This document shows, piece by piece, positions 32,064 through 43,499 of a DNA stretch of 64,000 nucleotides. The stretch spans positions 2,108,001 to 2,172,000 of the forward strand of contig CP084612.1 in assembly GCA_025917655.1 (NCBI GenBank). Direction: 5' to 3'. Positions within the stretch are counted from its first letter, which is position 1. Each line of letters opens with the position of its first letter. Made by a program: the position numbers and the translations under genes. The notes under the pieces are model-generated. The model was given only the letters and a program-made list of their open reading frames with translations, did no database searches and had not been told where the DNA came from. This stretch comes from Chlorella sorokiniana (Eukaryota; Chlorophyta; Trebouxiophyceae; Chlorellales; Chlorellaceae).

Positions 32064-35000
32064 CTACGTGGCCACAGCTGCCAGGGCCGCCGCGGTGGCC
32101 GCAGCGCCACGCTTTTGCGGGCCCGACACACGCGGCTTGGGCGCGAGGGCGGGGAAGAATACAGCGCGGATGCCCTCTGCATGTGGGGAGGGGTGGGTGG
32201 GTGGGTGGGTTGGGCGGGGCGGCCAGGGGGTGGGGGTCGTGCTTGGGGGAGATACGGAGGAGGCGACCAGGGCACACTCTGGCGGCCACATGCATGTGCC
32301 AACCCAGTCTGCGTCGGTCCGAAGGGTTGCTGCGAGCTGCTCCAAGCAAACCAGCGTGCTGGCCGCCGCAACCGCAGGCACACGCGCCCCCAGGGAGCAC
32401 TCTTTCTTGCCAACAGAGGCGGCAGGGCCAGTGCTGTGCTGTGCCCACGCTCACCCTTCCAGATGATGGGCAGGATGATGCAGGAGGCTGAGTAGAGCAG
32501 CAGCAGGCCCAGCCACACGCCGCGCAGGGTGGGCCGCGGCAAGAGCAGCCTGAAGGTCGAGTAGGAAAGGGGGTTGGCGATTGGTGGCAGCAGCGTTCTT
32601 CACAGCAACTGCATGCTGGCTGTCACTATTGGCTGCTGGGCAGTCCATGCTACAGCACGTGCGAGCGCAGCCTGCACAGCCCAGCCCGGCGGCCCAAGCC
32701 TGCCGCAGGGCTTGCTTTGCGCCTGCCCCCTCCCCCCTTTCCCCCATGCACGACAGGGTGGGTGCATGCGGTGCGCCCACCTGCCGAAGCCGTAGAGGGC
32801 CACCATGAAGAAGTGCATGACCAGCACCGAGGGGCGGGGGTTGAGCCCCGACAGCAGCGACACGGGGCCAGCTGCGGGTGGCAGGAGAGGGTGTGGGGGT
32901 GGAAGGGGTGTGAGATGCGCAACATTGGGACCTGCCGCCAGGCGATCGTGATCAGAGCCAACGGCAGCACGGCCCCAACGCCTCCCAGCCACCCCACGCA
33001 GCAGCCTGCGCTGAGCATTCCCAGGCAGTGATCACCAGCACCCGAAGAGGCTGTGAGAGGCCGCCTGAGGTGGGCATGCACAAGCTGGCAGGCCCCCAAA
33101 GAGAGTTACCCCTCCCGCTCACTTGAGTACATCCCCCAAGGGCGAGGTAGTCAAAGCAGGCCTGCCGCATCTCCTCGTGCGCGCGCGAATCCGATGCACA
33201 GAAGACCTGCGGCAGCAGCGGCCGGCGCGGCAGCAGGGTGTCGAGCGGTGCAGAGAGGTGGGAGCTGGCGCGAAAACCGCGCAAGGCGAGGCAGCGCCCG
33301 TTTGAAAGCAGGCGTACCCCAGCAATACTTAGCCTTACAAACAACCCTGGCCTGCAACATTGCTTTCAAAGCTTCCATCACCCACATACCCCCCCCCCCA
33401 CACCCACACACACACACACACACACCGCTTCCTCTCAAACCCCACCCACCTTGTACAGCGCGTTGGCCAGGGTGTTGATGGTGGCTGACAGCGGCTTGCG
33501 GCGCACGTAGAAAGCGGAGGTGGCGTCTGGGGTAGGTGGGGGTGGGGGGGGGGGGACGCAAGGGGTGAGCGTGGGAAGGGGATGCAGGGGGCAAGCGCGG
33601 GTATGCGAGGGGTGGGCCACGCGAGCATCAGTGGGGTGGGCCACGCGAGCATCAGTTGAGAGAAGCGTCTGGATAGGCACGTGGCATCAGCATGCACGGC
33701 TCAGGCGGCGTCCTGCTCAGAGGCGGCCGGCGGCCGGGTGCTGCTCTTTACCCGCGGTTGCGACCTTGTTGGAGAAGGAGGGCAGCGGGCGCAGCATGTC
33801 GCAGAGCAGGGAGGTGTCGGAGAAGGCGACGGTCATGCCACCGCCTGGTGGGGGTGGGGGCAAAGGGCGGGGGTGGCGGTGGGCGCGCACGGAAGGGTGG
33901 GAGTGGAAAGAAAGGGCGGTGTCCAGGGCACTGCAGCTTGGCTCAGCACCCCACAACGCCAGGCGGGGCCAGCGGTGGTGACGCCGCAACGCGCCTGCAG
34001 ACACGGGCCCCTCCGCCAGGCCAACCCCCTCCCGTGAGCGGCTCTTACCCGTGAGCGGGTGCCGCATGTTGAAGGCGTCCCCCAGCATCAGGGCGCCCGC
34101 CGGGTGCAGCGGCTGGCTCGTCACCTGCTTGTTCTGCATGCAGCGCACGCGCCCGTGCCTCACCGCCGCCTCGAACGCGGAGCGCAGCTGGGGCGGGACC
34201 TGCGGGGCGGGCGTGAGCGCTAACTCGGCTCAGTAGAGTGTCCTATACGTTAGCGCTGAGGGGGCCTAGAAACGGGGCAGAGGAGCGGGTGTCCAGCAGC
34301 CTGCTGGTGGGGAGCAGAGCAGGCCTCTGCCAACGGCCCGCTGGGCAGCCGCTGCAATCTGCCGCCGTCCCTGGCCAGGACAGCTCCCAGCCTGCGATAC
34401 CTGCGGGGCCACGGTATCCAGGAGGTACCGTTCCAGCTCCCCTGACGACACGCTGGGCAGCTTCTCGCCGGGGTAGTCAACCAGGCAGCGCACCTGCAGT
34501 ACAGCAGCAGCGCCATGATCAAAGCACGAGCAAGCAGCCAGGCACTAACACAGCATCGCTTGCGCTGCCACATAGGCTGCCTTCAGGCTCCCAGCAGCCG
34601 TACTTTTGCCCCCACATACTAGGCCGCGGGCGTCGTCCCCCAACTGCCGGGCATCACCCACCACCAGCCCACCACCCACAAAAAGCAGCCAGCTTCTGCC
34701 CGGCGCCCACCTCGGTGGAGGAGATGGGGTAGAAGAGCACGGGAGAGGGGCGGCCCAGGATGACGTGGCCGTAGTTGCTGTACGGCAGGGGGCAGTCCTG
34801 CGGGGGTGCGGCAGGCGGCAGGCGGCACGCGCGCTGAGAAGGCGGGGCAGGCAGGTGAGGCTCGCTCCCAGCTGCCAGGCCCAGCCTCCCTGCATCAGAG
34901 CGCCCAGCTGCTGGCAGACGAGCCGGCAGCCCGTAGCCCAATGCCTGCTTCACAACTTTGCTGCCCAGCAAGCAGCCATCGCACTCCAGGCTTCTACCAG

Positions 35001-36752
35001 TAAAAGACCCGATACCAGTCTTTGGGGGAATGCCCCTCACGCCCCAATCTGATGTGAGACCCCCTACCCCTCCAGCACCCACCCACCCCTCAAGCACCCA
35101 CCCCACCCCATCCTTCCCACCTTGAGCAGCAGGCCGATGAAGAAGGAGGGGTGGTGCAGGTCAGCCACCGCCAGCTTGCGGCGGAAGGCGGAGTACATGC
35201 CGTCGCACACAATCTGCGGTACAGCAGCGGTACAGGTGTGAGCGGCAGACAGGGCCGCAGTGGCGGGGCGAAAGGGGCAACGGGGGACCACGGGCGCGGT
35301 GGAGAGGCAAGGCAAAACCCCGCGGTCTTGCCGTCTCACCGTGAGGTGTGCATGGGCGGTGTGATCCTGCCCGTCGCTGCCCTTGTAGAGCACACCCGTC
35401 ACAGCCTGGCCCTCCTGCCACTCCTGCTCCTCCTCTGGGGCGGCGGGGGAGGCATGCGGGGAGGGGTGGGCATCGCTGGACAAGGCTTGGAGCGAGGCCC
35501 AGCCAAGCACCCCAGCAACGCCCCCGCAGCAGCCGCTTGCGGGCAGCCGGAGCATGCAGTTCCCCGGCAGGGCAGTGCCAGCAAGCTGTTGGTGAGCCAC
35601 CACTGCAGCAGGGGGCGCTGTGTCTGTCGCCAGCGCCCCACGCACCGTTGACCAGGCGCCGCACAAAGCCCTGCCGCACCGTCACGCTCGGCTGGCTTGC
35701 GGCCGCCTGGCGCAGCCGCTGCACAAACCTGCGCAGGGCAACGTGTGCCACGAGCACGGACACCCCGTCAGCATAGGGGCACAGCAGGACGGGCTGAAGC
35801 AGCCCTGAACTATCCACCAAGGCTCATGCAGGCATGCATGTCAGAAGATGGCTTTGCCAGATATTCTCGCGGCCCCAGGCCATCCAACCCGGCGCTGTCC
35901 CTCGGATTGCGACGCGAAGGCGGCTCACCTGCCGTGGTGGAAGCTGCGGCCGGCCACGTCCTCTCCCATGCCCTCAATGGGGTACGCCACCTTGGCCTCC
36001 CGCCCCTCCTTGAACATGCAGTAGCCGTACACCTGCGGTACAGGGCGGTACAGCAAGGCTTTTCATTGGTGCAGTACGAGGAACCCAAGCCGCTGGCAGA
36101 GACAACGCTGGGCGGGCCGGTGGGGGATATAGCCTAACCGCCGCCCGCGGTGCCTGCCGCTGCACGACACCCACAACCGGTCCCTGCTCGCCGCTTCGCG
36201 CCAACACTGCCTGCGCCTGCGCACCTTCTGCGAGTCGATGCCATCCACGCAGTGCGCCAGGCCCAGCCGCTTGAGCAGCAGGTAGCCGCCCGGCTGCAGC
36301 AGCTCTCCGACGATGCGGTCGGGCTGTGAGAGCTCCCGTTCCAGCAGCAGCACCCGCCGCCCCTGCTGCCCCTGCTGGTACGCAAACGCACAACCCGCGA
36401 TGCCGGCGCCCACGATGATCATGTCCCACACCTGCGCCGTGCACAGGAAAGTGAACAGGCAGTGGGGCAGGGCTGGGCTGAGCAGTGGCTCGGGCATAGC
36501 GCCCGCAGGTAGCAACAGCGGCAGCGGTGGCGGGCGGGCGGGCATGCGTGGCGCGCGGCTGCCTGGCAGCTTAGAAGCGAGAGATTGAAGCGAATTCCAG
36601 CAGCATGGGCTGCTCAAGCAGCAGCGCCTGCGGCTCACGTCTGGGTCCTGGGAGCGGTCGTCGGCAGACGGGACTGGCGGCAGCACCAAGCCCGTGTCCT
36701 CCCGCTCGGGCTCGGCCGCGCCATTAGCACCGGCCGACCGCGTGCTCACCAT
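32064..36752 (-). CDS. SQE: Squalene epoxidase (squalene monooxygenase)
   Basis: This FAD enzyme converts squalene to 2,3-oxidosqualene, the rate-limiting oxygen step of sterol synthesis, at the ER membrane. Exon 1 (MVSTRSAGANGAAEPERED to DPD) joins in phase to the Rossmann dinucleotide fold at about 36432: MIIVGAGIAGCAFAYQQG, LLLEREL, then the family signature PDRIVGELLQPGGY. Further exons give IEGMGEDVAGRSFHHGRFV, IVCDGMYSAFRRKL (DG motif), YGHVILGRPSPVLFYPIS, LVDYPGEKLPS, the FAD motif LMLGDAFNMRHPLTG with GGMTVAFSDTSLLCDMLRPL, then YVRRKPLSATINTLANALYKV and LLSGLNPRPSVLVMHFFMVA. Two hydrophobic C-terminal helices follow (VWLGLLLLYSASCIILPIIW) and a spliced tail KEGIRAVFFPALAPKP. The start at ATG 36752 sits just after an AG, so an upstream exon is possible. 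Confidence 0.93.
33389..33426. repeat. C run plus (CA)n in an SQE intron
   Basis: On the coding strand this is (GT)n and a G run just after the donor of the exon ending NALYKV. Confidence 0.85.
33611..33658. repeat. 24-bp tandem duplication in an SQE intron
   Basis: The unit beginning ggtgggccacgcgagcatca occurs at 33611-33634 and again at 33635-33658 with one mismatch near the end. Confidence 0.9.
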
Positions 36753-37383
36753 CCTGCGGGAAACCAGGAGCAGCGAAGCAAGGCGCGTTGCAGAGGCCCG
36801 GCTGGCGAAAGGAAGGGGCAGCGCCCCGCGGGGAGCCAACTACAAGAGTCAGAAATCGAAGAGTGCATGCAGATCACCTTGGCGGGGCTGTTTAATGGTG
36901 CGCGGCCTGGCAGAGGCGGCTGTGAGCGGCGGCAGAGCCTCTGGGGCAGAATGACCAGCAGCGGTAGCAATACACACAGAATCAACTTTGCAACGATTTG
37001 TGCGAACAGAATTCAAGCGCGAGCGGGGTGCACGTCACAGGCCAGATGGGCACGTCGCTTCAACTCGCACGCGACCCTTGTTGGCGCCTGAACGGTTGAA
37101 TTTGAGTCCATGTATGTCATTAAATTGAGATCCAATCATGTGCACGGCTAAAGCTGCTGCCTGCCTGGATGACTGCTCAGCCAGTGACAGTCGGGTGGGC
37201 GGCGGTTAGTCGAGAGGCCTAGCCATGGCCCGATGTCAGTGAGTAGGAAGGTTAGCAGGCCCATTCAAGACAGATTTGCTGACTTTCATGGCTTTTGCAA
37301 GGAGAACATTCGGCTGTCCACAGGAAGCATGCAGCCGGCCTCTCCTGGCACTTTGAGCGGCTTGTCATGCACCCTACGTCAGT
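36753..37383. other. SQE upstream region and cpSRP43 3' end
   Basis: About 630 bp separate the SQE start from the cpSRP43 stop, both on the minus strand. It includes a relatively AT-rich patch near 37090-37140. It should hold the SQE promoter, but no motif stands out. Confidence 0.4.
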
Positions 37384-40300
37384 TTACAGCAAGGTAGAGA
37401 GCAAGCAGAAAGACAAGGCGCAGCTCATGCGGGCGAGCTCTGCAGCTGCATGGCTGGCGCCCGCGCTGCTGACGCCGTTGTTGGCCGCCGCCGTCGCTGC
37501 GAGCGCACCGCCGCCCGCCCCGTTCCCGCCGCTGCCCTCCGCGCCGTCGCCTGATGAGGTGTCCAAGCCGCCCTGCTGGCGCTCCCACAGCTGAATGAGG
37601 TCGGGGCTGACGTGCTCCTCCACCTCCCAGGTGTCGGGGTAGTCGTCCTGCCAGCTGCAGGCGGTAAAGTTTGGTACAACAACGAAATCAGGAACCTTGA
37701 CATGTGCGGAACTGAGCGGCCAATGGCAGATAGCCAGCCAACCGTGCAGCGCTTGCACAGAAAGCGCATAGCCATGCAAACACAGCGCTGCAAGGGGTCA
37801 CTGTGCTACAGGGACGGCAGGCACGTACCGCACGAGGTACTTGCGCATGGTACCGCGCTGCCGCATGTCCAAAACGCACTCGGCCTGCGCAATCGGGCGG
37901 GGCAGCCGGCGGCGCAAATGTCGGCGAGGCAAAACTGGGGAGCCGTTCAATGCAGCGCGCATCAAGCGGAGGCACGGAAGCACAGCAGTGCGGTGTTGCA
38001 GGTAGCGACGAGAGAGGGGGGGGGGGGGGCGGGCGCGGGGGCGCGGGGCCCACGCCTGCAACACATGGATTTGCGAGCGGAGGCGGGGCGCACGCACCTG
38101 CGCATACTCCAGGCCCGCCTCGAAATCATCCACCACCTCCTGGCTCACATACTTCTCGTCGACCCACACCGCCTGCGGTGCAAAATAGCAGAGCAGTCCA
38201 GTCAGCACGGTACAAGGCTGTGCGGTGAACGCGCCTCGAGCGCGGCATGCCGCCGCGGCGGCGGCGATGCTCCGGCTCCCGGCTGCCGCGGTGCTGGAAG
38301 GGAAAGGCAGTGAAGCGCCCCGCCTCACCTCCTCCTCGTCCGCAAACTTGACCAGCCACTCGGTGCGCGGCTCGCCCGCGGGCGCCGCCGCCGCCTCGCC
38401 CTCCTTCTCCTTGTCTGCCTCGGCCGCCTCCCCCTCTGCCGAGGGGGCAGCCTCAGGGAGCACCACCCGCTTCTCCAGCACCGCCGCGGGCTCAACATCC
38501 TCAAACATGTTGGCTGCAGGAGGGAAGGAGGGCGATGAATGGAACACCAAAGGCATTTGTCGCAACTGGCGGCGGCATGGTGCGCGCCTGGCGGCCACGC
38601 AGCAAGGCAGGCCCTGGGGCGCAGCCTCACAACCCAGGCCCGCTGCAATGCACGATCCCCCCCCACCCCCCCGCCCCCTTGTCTTCCCTTCCACCCCTTC
38701 TCCCGGCCTGCGCCCCACCCGTCAGCATCTGAATCACGTTTTCCAGCGCGATGCGGCGCTGCACCACCATCGGGTTGCCCGCCGGCAGCGCCGCACGCAG
38801 CCCCTCCACCAGCTGGAGCGGGCTGCAGGCAGGGGTGGGGGTCAAGGTCAGGGACGAGATGAGCTTGGGCAGGGTGGGGTTGAATGAGGGGTGTGGAGGG
38901 GTGGGAGACCTCTACATCGAAGATGTGCAGAATTGCAAGGTAGTATGCGGGTGGGTGGGGCGAGGCGGGATGGCAACAGCCGGGCGGGTCGAAGTGGGCA
39001 CCGCAAGGCAGCGCGGAGGGACGGCAGCGCTGCAGCACGGTAGAACAGGCGCACAGGCGTGCCTGCACCCCTCCCCATCAAAAAATGCTGCAGCGGGCTG
39101 TGAGCCCACCTGCGTTGCTGGCGGTCTTCCTGCTCAGGGTCAGCCCCCCGCCAGCAGCGCGGCGATAGTGGTGGTGTGCATGTAGCCGGCAGCCATGTGC
39201 AGCGGGGTGTAGCCTGCGGCACATGCGCACGTTGCACGTGAGGAGGTTGCCCCGTCGACGCTTTTCGCTGCTGACAGCGATGGATTGTTGGTCTGCGCTT
39301 CTGTGGTGGCGCGTCGGTGCGAGGCAGCCGCAGAGACAGCGGTGACGAGCACGGAAGCGCGGCAGGGCAACATTAAATATTGACGGCACATCAGCCTTAA
39401 CCGGGTTGTACAGCAGCCGACCACGCACCCTCCTTGTCGCCCAGGTCCACCTCGGCTCCCGCCTTCAGCAGGCGCTCCACCAGAGGCGCCTTGCCCATGG
39501 CGGCGGCAAAGTGCAGGGCGGAGCGGCGCTCGGCGTTCACTGCGGGTCGAGCAGAGGGCAAAGGTGGCGACACCGCCGGGTGCTGTGTGAGGGCCGGCAG
39601 GACAGGCAGGGAAGGCGCGGCGGCAGGGCTGGCCTGCAGGATGTGTCTGCAGGGCGCAGCTGCTGCGGACGCCCTGCTAGCAGCCGCAGCCTTGCAGCAG
39701 TGCCCTGTGCATGCTCACCAGTGCGGGAGAGCACGTCGCCGCCCACCTCCATCATTTTGTAGATTGTCTCCTCGTCGCCCTGCCAGTGGTCAAGCGAGGA
39801 CCAACAGCATGCAGCTCAGGGGAAACAACTGAAGGAACTCTCTGGCCGCACGGAACAGGGCTGCGGGCGCCCCGCTGCTACGTCGCATCATACGGCGCCT
39901 TGTGTTTTGCCACAGGCTCTTCTGAGCGCTCGGCCTTGCTCAACGGCCGCCGCCCGGGCCCCTCACCTTCTTCACCGCCCCCACCACCGCTGCTCATAGT
40001 CGCGCAGCAGATTGTCGGCCAGGTTCTGAGCCACCTCCCTGCCCAGGACAAGAAACAAGAGAGGAGAGGGTGAGGTATTGTCTTATTGGATCCGCACAGC
40101 AAGCGGCAGGCAGGCACGGAGAGAAAGCGCTGGGCAGGAGGCGGCTGTGCAGCTCGTGAGCCGCCTGCAGCAAGCTGGCCCTCAACACTCGCGGCGCCGC
40201 CCCAGCGCAGCGGCAGCGCCCCGGTGGCAGATACACCACTTTCGAACAAGCAGAGGCAGGCATGTGGCAGAAATGGGGAACGCAAAAGCGGAAGGAAGCA

Positions 40301-40690
40301 GCAAACGCGGTGAGCGGATGCGGTGGACGGCCCCTGCCCCTGCATCCAGGCAGCGCACCAGGTGTCGGGCGAGCCGTCCTTCCACTTCACCAGGTATTCA
40401 ACCCGCGGCGAATCGTCCTCATTCTTGAGCACACGGATGCCGCGCAGGTCCTCCACCTCCACAATCTCCCCGGCAGAAGCGAGCACCGGGGCTGCGCCGC
40501 GTGCAGGCTGCTGGCGGCGCCGCCGCCGCTCGAGCGGCGGCAGGCCGCTGCGGCGCTGCAGGCGGCGGCCGGCGGCCTGCTGAGGGTAGGATGTGGAAGC
40601 TCCCGCGCAAGTGCGGTTGCCTGCGCCCGCGGGCCCCGTGGTGGGGCTCAGCAAGTGCCGGGCAAGTGTGGCGCAGCTTGTTGCCGCCAT
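37384..40690 (-). CDS. SRP43: Chloroplast SRP43 (CAO), light-harvesting protein chaperone
   Basis: cpSRP43 is the plastid stromal chaperone that binds LHC proteins and, with cpSRP54, delivers them to Alb3 in the thylakoid. The start at 40690 opens a Ser/Thr/Arg-rich transit peptide (MAATSCATLARHLLSPTTG). The order fits the family: chromodomain 1 (IRVLKNEDDSPRVEYLVKW), EVAQNLADNLLRDYE, then ankyrin repeats (ETIYKMMEVGGDVL; RRSALHFAAAMGKAPLVERL; GYTPLHMAAGYMHTTTIAAL; SPLQLVEGLRAALPAG). Chromodomain 2 follows (EWLVKFADEEE joined to VWVDEKYVSQEVVDDFEAGL), then chromodomain 3 (RGTMRKYLVRY joined to WQDDYPDTWEVEEHVSPDLI). An acidic Ala/Glu linker sits before chromodomain 2. The Ala/Gly/Ser-rich tail ends at TAA 37384. 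About ten exons. Each ankyrin or chromo half tends to be its own exon. Confidence 0.93.
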
Positions 40691-41024
40691 CGCTGTTTGA
40701 AATGCTCAAAACGGGTTGCAGGGTTGGATCAAGGGTCCCGGAAGCGATGCCAGCTACTTTGTGTCCTTAAGCCTGCTGGCAAATTTAGGCAGGGCGACTT
40801 GTAGGCCTTGGGGGCGCTGGATGAACCCAGACGACAGTGAGAGAACAAACGTTCAGCGCTTCTACAGTTCGCATGCGGCTGGGTTCGGGATAGGAGGGGC
40901 CCTATCGCCAGCTAGGCTGGCGCTTATTGACGCGCTGGCGTGCCCACCCTTGTCTGCCATCACTTCCGCAAGTCCCTTCGACATTAGGGGGACCTTGTCG
41001 CGTTTCCTAGCCTCTTGCACCGTG
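40691..41024. promoter_or_regulatory. Shared divergent promoter region, cpSRP43 / unknown gene
   Basis: The starts of the two divergent genes are 334 bp apart. No clear TATA box or CCAAT pair is seen. One frame reads through from the plus side, but it has no recognisable content. Confidence 0.4.
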
Positions 41025-41780
41025 ATGACGAGTTGCGGCTGTGCTTCCTTGCGCGCAACCCGCCTTTTTGGCGGGTGCATGCACGTCGTGAGCCGTAGAG
41101 CCGCAGGAATCGGCCCAGTCCAGCGCCCCACACGCCCCAACCGCCCCTGGGCTCCAGCTGCAGCGGCCAGCGCTGGCGACGTCGGGGGCAGCGCAGATGC
41201 CGGCGCTGCCTTCCTGCAACAGTTCAAGAACGTTTCGTCTTCCTCACCCGCACCCTCATCCGCCAGCACCTCTGGCTGCGGCTGCAATGGTAGCAACAAC
41301 ATGGAGCAGGCGGAGCGTGCCTCTGCTTCAGGCTGCTGTGGCGGCAGCGGCAGCAGCGGCGCCGACGCGCAGCAGGCCGCCGCCACCGTGGGCAGCCAGC
41401 TCAACTCTCTGATGTCGGGGCTGCAGGGCAGCCTCAGCCGGCAGGACATCCAGGACGCCTTTGAGACGGCCCCCGGTGAGCGCACCGCAGCTGCGACATT
41501 CTTCTGCACGCTAAACCCCGGCTGTGTGTGAGACAGGGCTGCCTCCGCCAGCTCTCGTGTGGCCCCTGCTTCCTGTCCTACCAGGCAGCTTGCGCAGCGC
41601 GTGCACTTGCCTCTCATCCCACGGCAACACCCTTCCTACCCCTGCCACATCCGCCGTCCAGCTGCGTTCCAGCGACGGTGGCGACGGCGGCGAGCGCTTC
41701 CTGGACATTGCCGCAGTGCTGGCCTCCCGGGCGAAGGCAACGACGATTGGGACCCCGAGCTGGACCCTCTGGTGGTCTGA
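41025..41780 (+). CDS. Small protein of unknown function, possibly organelle-targeted
   Basis: I do not recognise this protein. From ATG 41025 the N-terminus is rich in Ser, Arg, Cys and Ala with few acids (MTSCGCASLRATRLFGG, VVSRRAAGIGPVQRPTRPNR), like a plastid or mitochondrial transit peptide. It is followed by GSADAGAAFLQQFKNVSSSS, a Ser/Gly/Cys-rich stretch, and a helical end of exon 1 (LNSLMSGLQGSLSRQDIQDA, FETAP). The donor GTGAGC is at 41476 and the acceptor ends at 41661. The last exon reads GERFLDIAAVLAS in one frame and GEGNDDWDPELDPLVV with TGA 41780 in another, so one lost base is likely in the GGG at about 41729. The acidic DDWDPELDPL tail looks like a peptide motif. Confidence 0.55.
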
Positions 41781-42211
41781 CTTATATAAACCACCAGCAT
41801 TGCCAACAAATGATTATAAAGATGGTGCTGCCGCCACGCGTCAGTCCGCGGCGCCGCTTTGGCAGCCCCGGCGCCAATGCCGCCCTCTTTCCAACCATGG
41901 TCCACGCGCACCTTGCTGAAACCATGGCTCATGAAATGTATATACCGCCAGCGATGCGGCCAACCCTATGTCCCTTGTCCAACTTTCACCGTCCCTACCT
42001 TATGCTGTGTTAAAAGGCCCCAAGCGCCCCGTTATGCGCCCAAATTTTTGCTTGGCTGTCTGTCCCCGCTCTTTCTGGCTGCCGTAAGCTGGCGTGCCTC
42101 CCCCTGCTCTCTTGAAATGCAATGCGCCCTGGACGCACATACATACATCGGCAGCAGCGGCGCAGCTTGCAATGTAGCAGCAACTGTAAACCTGGATCCG
42201 GCCGCAACAGC
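41781..42211. other. Convergent 3' space
   Basis: This lies between the unknown plus-strand gene and the barstar-like gene on the minus strand. It is less GC-rich than the genes around it. A TGTAA occurs at about 42185 on the plus strand, 400 nt after the plus-strand stop. Confidence 0.45.
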
Positions 42212-42707
42212 TCACATGGGTCGTCCGGCTCCTAACGCCTCCCTCCGCTGCCGCCGGCTGGGCGGTGTAAGCTCCAGGCGTGCGCGAGGAGCGGCGGCGG
42301 CAAAGATCCCAGCCAGCTTGCGCCCAAACGGCTCGCAGGGAGCGAAGATTCCAACAGGGTCGGCTCTCACCACCAGCGGCTGCGCGTCCAGCATGGGAGA
42401 GATGCCGCCGCGCAATGCGTCGGCCCAGGCGTCCAGGTTGCGCCCAAACCAGGGCGGCATCTGCGTAGCCGCCGCGATTGCTTCCCAGAAGGCGGCGGGC
42501 GTAAGGTCACGGCCCCGCAGGTCCACAACAAGCTCGCCCCCAAGATCTGGCCCTGTCAGCAAGAGGGGATAGAAGGGGACGACACCAGTCCGTGCACAGT
42601 GCGCAAAGATGGGCGCAGAAGCGTGGGCTGGGCGGCGCGTCCTGCCTCACCTCCGGCGCCGCCCCAGCGGGTCGCTTGCCCTGCACCTTAATCGCCTTTT
42701 TAGGCAT
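42212..42707 (-). CDS. Barstar-like domain protein
   Basis: Barstar is the bacterial inhibitor of the ribonuclease barnase; the fold also occurs in larger families of unknown role. ATG 42707 starts a short basic exon (MPKKAIKVQGKRPAG) ending at a GTGAGG donor. The second exon follows an AG near 42550 and holds the whole domain: ELVVDLRGRDLTPAAFWEAI, then MPPWFGRNLDAWADALRGGI, which is the hallmark (P-x-F/W-G-x-NLDA-x-x-DxL), PLVVRADPVGIF, and a final helix before TGA at 42212. The exons join in frame if one G is lost in the GGGG of exon 1. Size (~130 residues) fits a stand-alone barstar-like protein. I see no barnase-like gene nearby, so an inhibitor role is not shown. Confidence 0.75.
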
Positions 42708-43499
42708 GCACAACCGACGATGGCGCGTTTGGGCAAGCGCAGCCGAGCTCCTAAAGCGTGTCGGCTCACTTGGTCTCCATGCGACCAATGGCAGCGCTAG
42801 ACAGCAGAAGTCGCTGAATTTGGATTGCGTATCTGGGTAACAAGGACCGTTGGGGTCGCGCCAGTGGGACTTGGTCTTGGTACTGCAAGGAGCCGGGTCC
42901 CGCCAGGCTGGAGCGTGCACCACGCCGCACATGATGGGCAGTTGTCATGCGTTCGGCCCTTGTGCCCACCTTACCTTGTAGGTTGCAGCAGTGGCTTCAA
43001 GTTTGCACAAGGAAACGCCGCCAGCAGCAGCAGGTCCATGCAGCCACCGGCAGCGCAAGGTCAACACAAGGGTAGCACCCGACGGCCTGCCACAGCTCGC
43101 AGCGCACCTCCGTACCACGCATGGTGATGACGTCCTTTCCAGTGCGCTCGCTGTGTGAGACAACAGCATAGAAAACACGATACAGGGGTTACAGGAAATA
43201 ACAGTCCAGATGGGTTGAGCACCACAGGTTAATTGTTGTTGGTGAGGTGGCCAAGCGCAGGCGGCCCTGGGAAAGCAGAGCGAACTTGTTTGGAAGGGGC
43301 AGGCCAAAGTCGCGGGAGCATCAAAAGCGAATGATAGAGGAGAGCGGTTGGGGCACACAGATGGGAGAGCAGGGGGCAGAGGGGGTGACTGTGCTGCAGC
43401 CCGCTGCCGCAATCAAACGGGCTGCTGCACGCCACTGTTCATATCAGCCCAGCGATGGTAGCAGTGTGAGAACATAAACGGAAACATGGGGCATTAGCA
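42708..43499. other. Space between two minus-strand genes
   Basis: It holds the upstream region of the barstar-like gene and the 3' end of the coiled-coil gene. TTACA at 43189-43193 reads TGTAA on the minus strand about 310 nt after that gene's stop and may be its poly(A) signal. No coding signal was found. Confidence 0.45.
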
